Source: Halapricum sp. CBA1109
GTDB lineage: Archaea; Halobacteriota; Halobacteria; Halobacteriales; Haloarculaceae
Direction of reading: 5' to 3'
Length of the DNA: 64,000 nt
NCBI RefSeq assembly: GCF_009741825.1
Contig: NZ_WPCA01000001.1
Span: 1-64,000 of the forward strand
Position 1 is the stretch's first letter, and each line of letters begins with the position of its first letter. Below are positions 8,675 to 18,200 of this stretch, one piece after another. The position numbers and the translations under genes are program-made. The notes beneath the pieces are model-generated. The model had not been told where the DNA came from. It saw only the letters and a list, made by a program, of their open reading frames with translations, and did not search any database.

Positions 8675-9314
8675 ATTTCACGAAGTACATTTCTCCGTAG
8701 TTCTCACGGCCAGGACCTGTGTAATAGAATCCCTCTAGTACTGTTTCATCAGAGTCTGATTTTAAAGCTAAGTCCGCGGTTCCGTAGTGTCTTGTCATCG
8801 AAGGCGCTGAATCTGGGTCTGGATCGTTCTCATACTGGTAGTTGAGGCTCGGCCAACGCCCATCTTCAGTCAGTACAGTTGCTCCAGTACTGTCTGACTC
8901 GGAATTGTCGGTCTCCAGGTGGATGCTAATTTTCCGCCATGTCTGAGTGATTCGTAGCGTCGCTGCGACCCGCTGCATTTCCGCGTTCGGGTCGTTCGAA
9001 GCGTGAAGTGCATCATCTGGAATGACACCCTCATAAGAGGTTTTCACATATCCCGTCCACTCGCCGTTGAAATCAGGAACTTTTGACGCTCCTGTTGCGC
9101 GGGCGATTCTTGTTTTCCAAATAAACCGACTAAACATCGCTGTAAGAAGGGTGAATCCCACTCCCCAGGAGATCGTTATGCCCGCGACTGCTGGTATGAC
9201 TGCGCTGAGCGTTGTTGAAAGCCACCCCACGGCAAGGGCAGCTGCATAGGCTCCGAATCCAAGAATACCGTATACAGTCGGCCTATTGTCGTTGTCTGTT
9301 GAGTACGTATGCAT
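8667..9314 (-). CDS. cap15: Cap15-like CBASS effector (two TM helices + beta-barrel), system B
   Basis: The protein has 215 residues. Two hydrophobic segments (about 14-38 and 40-62) end in the basic RFIWKTRIAR, followed by KVPDFNGEWTGYV and a beta-rich domain with ITQTWRKISIHLET and EGFYYTGPGRENYGEMY. The order and key words match system A (VP-[ND]-FNG-x-W; I-[KT]-QTW; LEG-[KF]-YY), but overall identity looks modest, so this is a diverged relative rather than a recent duplication. It is encoded five bases after its CD-NTase. Predicted role: membrane disruption after cyclic-nucleotide binding. Confidence 0.8.
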   Translation of the reverse strand: MHTYSTDNDNRPTVYGILGFGAYAAALAVGWLSTTLSAVIPAVAGITISWGVGFTLLTAMFSRFIWKTRIARATGASKVPDFNGEWTGYVKTSYEGVIPDDALHASNDPNAEMQRVAATLRITQTWRKISIHLETDNSESDSTGATVLTEDGRWPSLNYQYENDPDPDSAPSMTRHYGTADLALKSDSDETVLEGFYYTGPGRENYGEMYFVKSE

Positions 9315-9319
9315 CGCTA

Positions 9320-10216
9320 TTAATCCTCTTCATAGAGGCGTCTGGCCTCGGTGACGAATGTCCTAGCGTGTTCGACATCCCATTGGGTTGACTCGTCACC
9401 AAACAACGATTGCATCCCATGCTGTACAGTATAGTCCGGGAACTCTTCTGCGGCGTCGGCTTCGAGTTCGTCGAGAATTCCCTCGACTCGGTCGCGAATA
9501 TCCACCTTTGCGATTGTGGCAGTCTCGATGTTTGAGAGGAGACACTCGACGAAGTATGACGCGGCGTTTTCTTTCTCAATAGCGCCGTTCTCTGCGAGTG
9601 TATTCCTGAAGTTCTTGAAAATACGGATCGTTGGTTTGTAGTTCCCGTTTGTATATTCGTTGTACCTGGTGCCCATGATTCGATGACGGCGTGGGAAATT
9701 GATGATCTTCGTCCCGTCTGGAGTCCAGAATACAATTCCTTTCATGTGGTTTCCTGGCTGGCGTGACCAAAATCGTCGATACTGGAGACAGGGAACGACA
9801 TCGGCTCCAAGGGGCAACTCATCACTGTCCACTTCGATTGCCTTCTCACCACGTTCGACGTTGCGTGTCCCGTATTGGGCTTGGAGGGTTCGATACACGC
9901 CTTCGGCATGTTCCTCGAACATCTGCTGTGGATTTCGATCAGGGGCATGGCTGGCGGCATGATCAGGGACGTGAGAAAAATCTGCATGGAAGGTGTCTGT
10001 CCGAATAACAAGAATGTCTACGTCACCGGAATTGTATACCATGGTCGTGTTCCGGTACGAGCCTTGGAGGAGGGTAGCGAACTCTAACCCTTCACTGACG
10101 CCCTGGAGGCCACCTTCTTCCAGATCATCCCGGAGTTCGCGGTTGGTATCTCGGGCTTCTTCCTGATTCGCAGTTTCCGAATGTGTCCACCGGTTCAGTT
10201 TTGCACGAGAAATCAT
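9320..10216 (-). CDS. CD-NTase (CBASS cyclic-oligonucleotide synthase), system B
   Basis: The protein has 298 residues. The catalytic core is LLQGSYRNTTMVYNSGDVDI with GS at 52-53 and Asp65/Asp67, and the third Asp in PLGADVVPCL (139). Conserved features shared with system A include KIINFPRRH (versus RVINFPKIH), YKPTIRIFKN (versus YKETVRIFKN), SLFG..STQW near the end, and the helical C-terminus. It is followed by its Cap15-like effector in a compact operon. The differing NTase loops suggest that the two systems may make or sense different nucleotides, which would avoid cross-talk. Confidence 0.87.
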   Translation of the reverse strand: MISRAKLNRWTHSETANQEEARDTNRELRDDLEEGGLQGVSEGLEFATLLQGSYRNTTMVYNSGDVDILVIRTDTFHADFSHVPDHAASHAPDRNPQQMFEEHAEGVYRTLQAQYGTRNVERGEKAIEVDSDELPLGADVVPCLQYRRFWSRQPGNHMKGIVFWTPDGTKIINFPRRHRIMGTRYNEYTNGNYKPTIRIFKNFRNTLAENGAIEKENAASYFVECLLSNIETATIAKVDIRDRVEGILDELEADAAEEFPDYTVQHGMQSLFGDESTQWDVEHARTFVTEARRLYEED

Positions 10217-10230
10217 CTGTTGTATAGTCC

Positions 10231-10242
10231 GATGTGCCTATA
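10231..10242 (-). promoter_or_regulatory. TATGATATCATA palindrome in the system B promoter
   Basis: A perfect 12-bp AT-rich palindrome lies 15-26 bp upstream of the system B CD-NTase ATG, near the position expected for a TATA box of a leaderless haloarchaeal transcript. It may be the TATA element, an operator, or both. Confidence 0.4.
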
Positions 10243-10283
10243 TGATATCATACTCACGAATATCTGCCAACAATAGGTGATGT

Positions 10284-11750
10284 CTACGTCAAGCTATCAA
10301 GTTCCCCGTCCTCTAAGGAAAGGAATTCTATAACGTAGTCTTTCAGGGTTTGGTTCTCTGCAGCGAAGAACTCCACAGTCCGGAACACCTCTTTGCTAAA
10401 CCGTTCATAGAGCTCGAATATATCTGGGTCGAGAAGCTCAGGGTTAGATGACACCAGTTCCTTTTGTGTAGAAGTCTGGATACGATAGGCAAACGAGAGA
10501 TGGGTATTCAGGCCCAATAAAAACACCGACAAACTAGACTGTCGACCCTGCTCGGAATGGGCAACTGTCTCTGCACTCACGGTCGAGAAGTTAAATTTCA
10601 GGAAATGGTTATTATCCAATAGCAACTCATCTGGCTGTATTTGGTGTTTGCTGTTCACAAGACCGATGATGCGAATTAGACAAGGAATACACTCGCCACA
10701 GTTATAGGGGTGTCCGACATCGTCCTTTTTTTGTGACAGCTCACGCGGATGGGGACACGTTCGAGTGAAAAGGATGTTTTCTTTGTTTGAGATAGAGTTG
10801 ACGACATCTTTCTTCGTGTAGCCAAGGAAAGGATTAGTAATTTCTATGTTACGGTCCGGAAATAGTTCCTCGAAAACCCGGTTCAAGCTCTTGACGAACA
10901 GTGGGTGGACTGTGCGAGTCGTCGTCCAGCCCGATTCCAGCGAGGAGAACCGTGAGAGGATACCATTCTCGGGAACATAGATATCATCGACATCGAGGGC
11001 TACCGCGACAGCGGCGGCGAAAGCGAAGTACATGAATGACCGAGTGAACTGCGTATTTTCGTATGCAGAGAACCCCTCATCGACACCTATTGAGGTCAGA
11101 TTACCATCGAAGAGATGGTCAAAATTCCGCACTAGATGGCCGACGTTTCGGCCGTGATCAACGCTGACAAAATGTGGGTTGTGCCCTTCATCGGTCAAGT
11201 GAGACTGACCACCCAAGCTATCTAATCCGCCAGAAAAGAGCGCGACAGAATCTGCCCCAGGTATCTGAGCACAGTGCTCACTATCGTCCCCATCATTAGA
11301 CTGAGTCTCGTCGATAGCATCGATGAATCGAAATTGAAAATTGTCACGTGAGATGAAGCTAATAGCATGATTCAATTCAGACTCCAATGATTGCCATCTC
11401 TCCACGTCAGCAACAGGGTACAAGATCTGAATCTGACGTGATTTCAGCATTTCTTCCTCATCTTCCTTCGCACCAGTGGGCCCTCGTTTCACCAAACGGT
11501 CCGCAGCATACGTACCGAGTGCAACCTCAATCAACGCCGTGACTGTTTGAGGAGGGCTCCGTCCGAAAAGATCATTGAGAACGTTCTTTTTATACTTGAT
11601 AAGACGACCACCTTCCGTTTCAGCTTCGGTTCGATAATCGTCGACGACAATGGTGTAGTCGGAGTCTGCTTCACTAAGACTCGATCCAGTCCCAGACTTA
11701 ATCAGGAATCGCTTAGTTCCCTTCAAGATCTTCGTCCTCCCACGCCACAA
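10284..11750 (-). CDS. QueC/QatC-like ATP-PPi-loop protein
   Basis: The protein has 488 residues, about twice the size of housekeeping QueC. The PP-loop LFSGGLDSLGG has SGGLDS at 163-168. The zinc-binding cluster is TCPHP (Cys322) with NCGECIPCL (Cys341, 344, 347), the QueC arrangement. An N-terminal ~150 residues and a C-terminal ~130 residues extend the core, as in QatC of the Qat anti-phage system and the QueC-like protein of type IV CBASS. QueC converts carboxy-deazaguanine to preQ0; the defence versions are proposed to act on a partner protein. The chosen ATG overlaps the preceding gene by 38 bp. It is the last gene of the 12.55-10.28 kb operon. Function here is inferred. Confidence 0.78.
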   Translation of the reverse strand: MWRGRTKILKGTKRFLIKSGTGSSLSEADSDYTIVVDDYRTEAETEGGRLIKYKKNVLNDLFGRSPPQTVTALIEVALGTYAADRLVKRGPTGAKEDEEEMLKSRQIQILYPVADVERWQSLESELNHAISFISRDNFQFRFIDAIDETQSNDGDDSEHCAQIPGADSVALFSGGLDSLGGQSHLTDEGHNPHFVSVDHGRNVGHLVRNFDHLFDGNLTSIGVDEGFSAYENTQFTRSFMYFAFAAAVAVALDVDDIYVPENGILSRFSSLESGWTTTRTVHPLFVKSLNRVFEELFPDRNIEITNPFLGYTKKDVVNSISNKENILFTRTCPHPRELSQKKDDVGHPYNCGECIPCLIRIIGLVNSKHQIQPDELLLDNNHFLKFNFSTVSAETVAHSEQGRQSSLSVFLLGLNTHLSFAYRIQTSTQKELVSSNPELLDPDIFELYERFSKEVFRTVEFFAAENQTLKDYVIEFLSLEDGELDSLT

Positions 11751-12123
11751 TCATCTCGTGCATAGTATTCCGAATCATTTCTTCTACATCTTCGTGCTCT
11801 AGTAGTTCTACATCGGCATCTTCGAAAATTGGAGCTAGTTCCGGCTGGTCCTGTATTCTTTCGACCAGTTCATCCGCCCGGTTGGCACATTGATCTCGTA
11901 GTTGCTCCTCAAATTTTTCTAACTCTTGGTCCGTCTCGACGTTCTGGCTGAAATGGAGTTGGAGGGCGGAGTCTGATTCAGGATCATTTGTAGCTGCCTC
12001 AATCTCCTCGTTAAGCAGTTGAAACAGATACTCCCGAAAATATACTCGGAAGAATCCCTCAACGCCATGCGCCTCTACGAATTCGTCAATGTTATTCTGA
12101 ATCTCGGTGTCGTTCAAGAGCAT
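11713..12123 (-). CDS. Small acidic helical protein of the QueC-like operon
   Basis: The protein has 136 residues, is strongly acidic and predicted mostly helical (for example LRDQCANRADELVERIQDQ and LEHEDVEEMIRNTMHEM). It overlaps both neighbours (32 bp with the upstream gene, 38 bp with the QueC-like gene), so it is part of the same unit and probably works in a complex with them. No family is recognised, no TM segment, no nuclease motif. It may be an adaptor or a lineage-specific counterpart of other Qat subunits; this is speculation. Confidence 0.65.
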   Translation of the reverse strand: MLLNDTEIQNNIDEFVEAHGVEGFFRVYFREYLFQLLNEEIEAATNDPESDSALQLHFSQNVETDQELEKFEEQLRDQCANRADELVERIQDQPELAPIFEDADVELLEHEDVEEMIRNTMHEMIVAWEDEDLEGN

Positions 12124-12553
12124 CAGCTCCTTCCGTCATAATGTCACCCATCGCACTTTCCATTGCTCGTTCTGCGGACCCTGAGAAGGTCCGGTCGGTT
12201 CCTTGAGATCCTTCTGCAAGGCCTCGGGTGGCGGCCTCCTTTGAAGCTTGTTCAACGACAGCGTCAGAGGCACCAGCTGCAACGACTTCCTTTGCCACAG
12301 AGGTGCCGACCTCCTTAGTAGCGGACTCAACACCGTTCTGGTGACTTTTGATAATGAATTCAGAGCCATATCGGACCGCTAAATATGCTGGAACCTTTGC
12401 TGCGCCGTTCGGTTGGGCAGCCAGAATCATCTTGAAATAGATTTCACTCGCCTTGGCAGCATCTTTATCACTCGCCGCATCAGCTAAATCACGTTTCGCA
12501 TCCTTATAATCAGCATTGGATGCCCCAGATTGATTCCGGGTTGCTGTTCCCAT
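12092..12553 (-). CDS. QatB-like small protein with exposed Met-Gly-Thr N-terminus
   Basis: The start at 12553 (MGTATRNQSGAS) is preferred over an ATG five codons upstream (12568), because a TATA-like TTATAAATA about 25 bp upstream would give a leaderless message at 12553. After Met removal the chain would begin with Gly. The low-complexity Gly/Ser/Thr N-terminus recalls QatB of Qat systems (from memory MGTS...). The 153-residue remainder is Ala-rich and helical with small-residue repeats (EVGTSVAKEVVAAGASDAVV), possibly membrane-active. As first gene before a QatC/QueC-like enzyme it is a good candidate for the enzyme's protein substrate. No direct evidence of modification. Confidence 0.6.
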   Translation of the reverse strand: MGTATRNQSGASNADYKDAKRDLADAASDKDAAKASEIYFKMILAAQPNGAAKVPAYLAVRYGSEFIIKSHQNGVESATKEVGTSVAKEVVAAGASDAVVEQASKEAATRGLAEGSQGTDRTFSGSAERAMESAMGDIMTEGADALERHRDSE

Positions 12554-12568
12554 ATCATCATATTGCAA

Positions 12569-12621
12569 GTCTGTATTTATAATGCTAATTGTTACAAAGG
12601 TCTAACAAATCTTTGTAACAA
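12569..12621 (-). promoter_or_regulatory. Promoter and perfect inverted-repeat operator of the QueC-like operon
   Basis: An AT-rich TATA element (about 12572-12582) is preceded by TTGTTACAAAG (12589-12599) and its exact reverse complement CTTTGTAACAA (12611-12621), separated by 11 bp. Arms of 11 bp one to two helical turns upstream of the TATA box are typical of a dimeric regulator site. No regulator gene lies in the operon itself. Confidence 0.55.
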
Positions 12622-12949
12622 CTCCAAGCAGCAGTCGGTGGCCGAGTAGTCCCATAGTGGAGCTAAGAATCCACAACTACGGTGAGTAGTACCTCCTCCA
12701 CTGTTTGAGGAATGGTGATTTCAAGTTCCGCTAGCGATATCATGCCTCGGGCTCCGCAACTCACAGTTTCGGAGGATGCCTTACTCGGAGACAATACCGG
12801 ACTGAATGTGGGTCTTACTCACCGTTTCTGAAGTTAATCGGGACGGATTCACCGAGAGGGTCGCTTATTTGTGAGAAAACCGGCTGATTCGACCGACCTG
12901 AGAAAGTGTTTCCACTCGAAATCAGCGGTCTCGACGCGACGGCAGCTGG

Positions 12950-13105
12950 TTAGTCAGGTGGAATCAACGCTGAGGCGAGGAGTTCGACACACTCACCCAC
13001 GGTCAACACGGGCGCGTACTCGATCTCACCGTCGACGCCAGCTTTCAACAAGAAGTCGGTAAGTCGCCAGATGTTGTAGAGCAACACCGCGAACACGAGG
13101 ATCCA
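12950..13105 (-). pseudogene. C-terminal fragment of a haloarchaeal transposase
   Basis: A 52-codon reading frame (beginning WILVFAVLLYNIWRLTDFL and ending ELLASALIPPD before TAA at 12950-12952) looks like the C-terminus of haloarchaeal ISH-type transposases. An in-frame stop lies just upstream, and the rest of the gene is missing. The remainder of the 12622-13199 gap contains no other supported feature. The fragment shows past transposon activity at the edge of the defence block. Confidence 0.65.
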
Positions 13106-13199
13106 ATCTCAGGCCACATTTCTAACTATCTATTGGTTCCATCAGTTTGTGTTTTTATAAAGTAAGCAACAAAACATCCTCCGAGGTTGTGGAGCCTTG

Positions 13200-15203
13200 C
13201 TATTCGATCCGCATATTCATGTACCCGCCTTTAACTACTTCCTCGAACCGTTGGGACTCAACGACTGCTTCGAGCTCAGTTTCGGTTCTCAAAACCTTCT
13301 CTGCCGCAATTTCTGTTTGTGACGGCCAATCTGGGGTTCCAGCATCAGGAACTGAGACAAGACGAATAACGTACGGAATATCCCCGTCACGAACGAATGC
13401 CTTGGCTTGACGGTACTCGTTTGTTGTGAGCCGGAAATTAAACCGCGGGGTGGTTCCGTTCACGGCTTTGACCTCGACGGGAACGAACTGGAGGCCAAAA
13501 TCATCGGTCCCCTCGTCATCAGAAAGCGGTCCAAGGGGATCGATGACGTCGAATCCAGGCCCCCGTTCCATTGTGACATTTACGAGTCGAACAAGCGGAA
13601 ATTCAACAAATGAGTCCTCATCTACTTCTGCTCGCCAGTTGCTTATCGTACTGTGATTCAACGCTTCTGAGTCTCCCAAGAGTGGGAGGAGATCAGACGA
13701 CCAAACGTTCTCGACGTGCCACTTGTATGACCGCTCCTGCTGATCAGAATGTAACCGTTTGAACCGGGAGCGGAACTGGCGAATGTCTCCACCAGGATGC
13801 TCGTCAAGCCACGTAGCGATTCGATCGAGGACACCAGCCATAACGTACGCTTCTGCTTGCTGGCCACGCCCGCGATACTGTGTACTCCCACCGCCGCTGC
13901 CGCCACCAGTCGAGACGGAGAGAGAACTATCAGTACCAGCTACCTCAACGCCTTCAGGAACTATGGAGCCATCAGAACTCCCGCCCGCGATTTCGCCATC
14001 AGTATCGATCGCTGTTGCGAGATCTGCAAACGCTCGCTCTTGATGGTCCTTAGCCCCTCGATCAGTTTCCGATTCCGGAATCGTCCCCTCCTCAACGTAG
14101 GTGGTAACGAGACTGTCCCAGTCGAATTCGACTTCCGGTAGTTCACTGTCGATGTCCTCGCAGAGGGATTCAAGGAGAGTCTGAATTCGGTCGTTGATGC
14201 TGACGTGCGCAACGAACGGCAGGCAACCGAGCGTTGTCGCATACGATTCGGGGACTGAATCCGACCATTCGGGAGACGCAGATGAGTGGAGTTCGCGGAG
14301 TCGCTCGCTCCAAGTGTTGAGTTCAGTGAGTTCTGCGGGATCGGTCTGTTCCCAGAGTTCGGCGACGGTTCGAAGGCGCACGTACGCTTGTCTGGCATCG
14401 CTATTGAACGGCGGTCGGTCGAGTGTCCCGCGGTGAGCATCGAGCCAATTGATGACAACAGCTACGGTTGCTTCATCAACGTCCTGTGCTTCCAATTCGC
14501 GAACCCAATAGGTAGCCGTCTCGGAGAAGAGGCCCGCGGCGATGAACTGCAACTTGTCCGGAAGTGTTGCGTGGACACCGTCGATCCATTCTCGGATCGT
14601 CGGAGCGAGGTCTGTGAGGTCGTGGTCAACATTGGCGTCAGGATTCGGTTGTTCGCCCGTTGCGCACCACTCCCGGATGAAGCCGATCGTATCGGAGTCT
14701 GCATCTTCGAGTGCATCGAGAAGCGGACCAGCATCAACTGGAGTACGATCGAGCCGACCTAGCAGATCGTTGAGTGCCCTGACATCGCGTTCAAACGACT
14801 GAAGCGCGTTCGATCCGAGCACCTGTTTGACCGCCTCGATTGGGAACGTCCGCTTCTTCCAGCGTGATTCGAGTTCATCGACCTCGACGTCGCTGCGCAG
14901 TGCCTCCCGGAAGGTAGCAACTTTCGTCGGTCGTTCGACAAGCAGGGCGATCCCCATCGAAAGCCCTTGCAACGAGAGTGAATCACTGGCTTCGGCGGCG
15001 TTCAGGAGGAGGGCCTCATTGCCGTCGTCAGTCCTATAGAGTGCAGATGCGGGATCTGACAGTTGTCGAAGCACATCGTCGGGGAACGCTTCTACGACAG
15101 CGATATTTGCTGCAGCAGTTGCGAGATTTTCTGCGGTATCTACGATTTCTTCCTCATCGGATCGTTCCGTCGAAGCAACGAGAAGATCCTGCCGTTCCGT
15201 CAA
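13200..15203 (-). CDS. DUF3883 (NOV-domain) protein, partner of sacsin-like ATPase
   Basis: The protein has 667 residues. The first ~400 are helical and acidic without a recognised family; a low-complexity Ser/Gly linker follows (about 440-455). The C-terminal ~200 residues have the DUF3883/NOV layout: GRGQQAEAYVMAGVL, then FVPVEVKAVNG with E-x-K (about 577-579), then FRLTTNEYRQAKAF and YVIRLVSV. This domain resembles a PD-(D/E)XK nuclease fold and is common in prokaryotic defence genes. It follows the sacsin-like ATPase gene by 41 bp, and in many relatives the two parts form one chain, so they probably form one complex. Confidence 0.7.
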   Translation of the reverse strand: MTERQDLLVASTERSDEEEIVDTAENLATAAANIAVVEAFPDDVLRQLSDPASALYRTDDGNEALLLNAAEASDSLSLQGLSMGIALLVERPTKVATFREALRSDVEVDELESRWKKRTFPIEAVKQVLGSNALQSFERDVRALNDLLGRLDRTPVDAGPLLDALEDADSDTIGFIREWCATGEQPNPDANVDHDLTDLAPTIREWIDGVHATLPDKLQFIAAGLFSETATYWVRELEAQDVDEATVAVVINWLDAHRGTLDRPPFNSDARQAYVRLRTVAELWEQTDPAELTELNTWSERLRELHSSASPEWSDSVPESYATTLGCLPFVAHVSINDRIQTLLESLCEDIDSELPEVEFDWDSLVTTYVEEGTIPESETDRGAKDHQERAFADLATAIDTDGEIAGGSSDGSIVPEGVEVAGTDSSLSVSTGGGSGGGSTQYRGRGQQAEAYVMAGVLDRIATWLDEHPGGDIRQFRSRFKRLHSDQQERSYKWHVENVWSSDLLPLLGDSEALNHSTISNWRAEVDEDSFVEFPLVRLVNVTMERGPGFDVIDPLGPLSDDEGTDDFGLQFVPVEVKAVNGTTPRFNFRLTTNEYRQAKAFVRDGDIPYVIRLVSVPDAGTPDWPSQTEIAAEKVLRTETELEAVVESQRFEEVVKGGYMNMRIE

Positions 15204-15244
15204 GGCCTGTTGGAACTCGGCGACGCGGCCGGTGTGCTGTTCAG

Positions 15245-18200
15245 TTACGACGCTAAGTCATCATCCTCCAGATCGAGTACGAGCTTCGATGCCTGGAGTT
15301 GGTCAACTCCGAGTGCTGTCGCCAGCCGAACGAACGGCCCACTTCTCGGTCGAGGAAGAATATAGTAGTCGTTTTCTTCGGCAGTCTGCAGTTCCCACGG
15401 TTTGGGAGACTGATCCTGATAGTAGCGGATCTGATCTGTATTTTCCTGAATCCACTCGATAGATGCCGTCAGCCACTGGTCGCTGTCACGCAGCGGGAGG
15501 TGCGTCAAGGCACCCCAGTCCAGTTCATCGCGTTGATCCGCTGGATCGTCTGGGAACTCTCGAACTAACGGTTGTAAGAGTTGAGTATACGCTTGATTCC
15601 AGTCGTTGATGCGTTCACCTGGAATCCAGAGACGGGCTGGACCATCCTCCGGCAGTGGTCCATCGACGAGAACAGATTGCAACTGCTGTAGCCGCCTCGT
15701 CGCACCGGTTGGCCCGAGGTCGCTCACAGGTTGAACGTCAAGCGTTTCGAGCACCTCTTCGGAGAATCCGCTATCCGCCTCAACGTGTGGAAACATCCGA
15801 GCAGCCTGTGCGCCACGGCTACTTTCTTTCCGGACAGCGAAGCGAAGCTGCGAGGTATACTCAACCCACCGTTCGGCGAGCTCATCGTCGACATCAACAA
15901 CAGGACCCCAGATATCGAGACTACGAAGCTGCCAGTTCAACAGACTCGGAACTGACGAGGTCCACGAGCGTCGCTTGTGGCCGTTGTTACACGACCAGCC
16001 GGTCTGCAAGAGCGTCGAAACGAATGCATCACCGTGTCGGCGGAGAACCTCTCGAACCGCATGAGCGCGCTGAGAAAGACGTTCAGCGTCATCTATCCAG
16101 ACCCACGAGGCCAGGTTTACTTGAGAGAGTTCACCATCTGTCTTGACGTTACATTTCGGGGAATGATCGGCACTAACCTGCGGATGATGCTCTACACCGG
16201 TGAGAAGTGATACATAGTCTGCGTTCTCCGAGAGAGTCGTCTGTAATCTCTGGACGATATCAGGCACAGAATCGATGAAATCGTCACTACCCCACTCTGT
16301 CGGGTTCCAATGGTGGTCCCGACGCATCGAAGGGTGGTCGTCGCCGTACATCCAGAGAACGCTGACGCCCGGCAACGAACCCGTACCAAGGAGAGATAAA
16401 GCGCGGACGAAATCAGCGTCCGAAACGTCCCGCTTGATCTGATCACGAAAGGTCGCCCATGTCTCTGTGTCCGGGGACGGCCACGTCGGGGCAGGATACT
16501 GATCTGCAGGGACGTCAGTCCAATCCGCGGGCACCTCGGCGTCATCGTCTGCCTGTTCTTCTTCATCGGATCTGAGTGCTCGCTCGCGAACTGACTGCCA
16601 CTCATCCGAGAGAACGGTTTCTGCAATCGGTTGCGGCTGCGTTCGATGCAGTTGGAGATCACAGGTGCGAAGCTGTACCCGTCGACGGAGATTCGCTCGC
16701 TGAACGCCTTCCTGTTGTGTGATCGCGGTTTCGAGGTATGAGAGCGGGAAGAACTCGCCCTCCCCCATTTGTAGGTCGTCCGATTCGGCTCCGATACGAT
16801 CAACAAGCGCAGTTAGAAACGCGAAATCGATTGGTTCGACTGTTTCGTGTCGCCCATCAGCGAACGTGTCGAGGAGCGAGCGGACAAAGCTCGGAATGCC
16901 TTCATACGCACGAAGCCCCCAGACTCGGCCTGCCGTACTCAGAACGTGATGAACCGTGGCGTCCTCCTGAATAACGTCATCGAGGAAATAGACCGTCATA
17001 TTAGAGGTTCGCGGTGGCGTCGGCGGGCGCTCGATATCACGAGTGGTCGATTCGATATCCCAGATCACCGACCGAACGCGACGCTGTGTATGCTGCCCAC
17101 CTGTCGGAGTTTGACGTCGTTCGATTGTGACGAGCGCAAGTTCTTCATCAGGATCGACCTCGCGAATTCGACACGGTAAGAGATAGATGCCGTCGAATCT
17201 ATCGCCAAGGTCAGTGAGTGTCTCATCAAGGAATTCATCGCCTTCCGTTGCAGCTGCCAGCAGAGTTACCGTGCCTCGAAGGAGGGTTCTGGCAGCAGTC
17301 GCGGGAACGATCTGGGCCGGCGGATCGTCATCTTGCATCGCAAGCCCGGTTGCGAGTTGTTCAACCCACTCCTCGAGTAGTGCCTTCGAGGCAGTCTGCC
17401 CGTCCTCTATCGCGAGAAGCATTTGAATACGCTCGCGCCACATTGAAGGGATTTCGAGGACAGCGGTCAGTGCTTTCTGAGTGAGTAGCGGTGATGACTC
17501 TGGAGAGGTCTCTACTGAGCGCTCTAGGTGGTCGACAAGCGTTCGGTATGCGAGCTGGCCTTCGAGGACAGAGCTATCCCAGTGGAGCAGCGTATTTTCT
17601 GGTTGCCGTGGCCCATCAACGGTTGGGATACATTCGGTCGCCCCAAGTCGTTCGAACAGTTCAAGGCGGAACCAGTCGAACAGTTCGTCGTTCGACGTTG
17701 GTTCCGATATTTCGTCGACATCTGGAATGGACGGTAAAAGACACCACGGAAGATGCGAGCTATAACTGGGCGCATCCTGGTCGGTTGCAGCAATAGCAAC
17801 TTCCTCACCAACTAACTCAATGAGATCCAGCCCCTCCTGAAGCACGCTCCAGTTCGCCGCCAAGTTGTTCGAACTGAGGTCCTTACGGTTCGTTTCGACT
17901 CGGAAGCGACCGTGAAGACAGAACGGAAGCTCGACCGCGCTCGTTCCTTCGATCGGATAGAATAGATAGAGAGGGTACGAGGCAGTTGGGACTGAGCCAC
18001 CGTCTGCAGCCTTGTTCACGAGTAATGTAGTATGGTGTTGACGTGCGTTCGTGAATTGGAATTGATCGAAGCGATGGGTGGTTTCGGTATCGTCCGGCGA
18101 CTGTATACGGACATCAACTTCGCTGTGTGCGAGACCCGGGGTCGCGACATTCGGGCTTGAATCGCGTTGGATCTCCCACCGTTCTTTGCGCACGGTATCG

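Noticed and set aside
9283-9735. Long minus-strand frame across the start of system B effector and CD-NTase end
   Set aside because: Ser/Arg/Thr-rich shadow of the CD-NTase gene in another frame.
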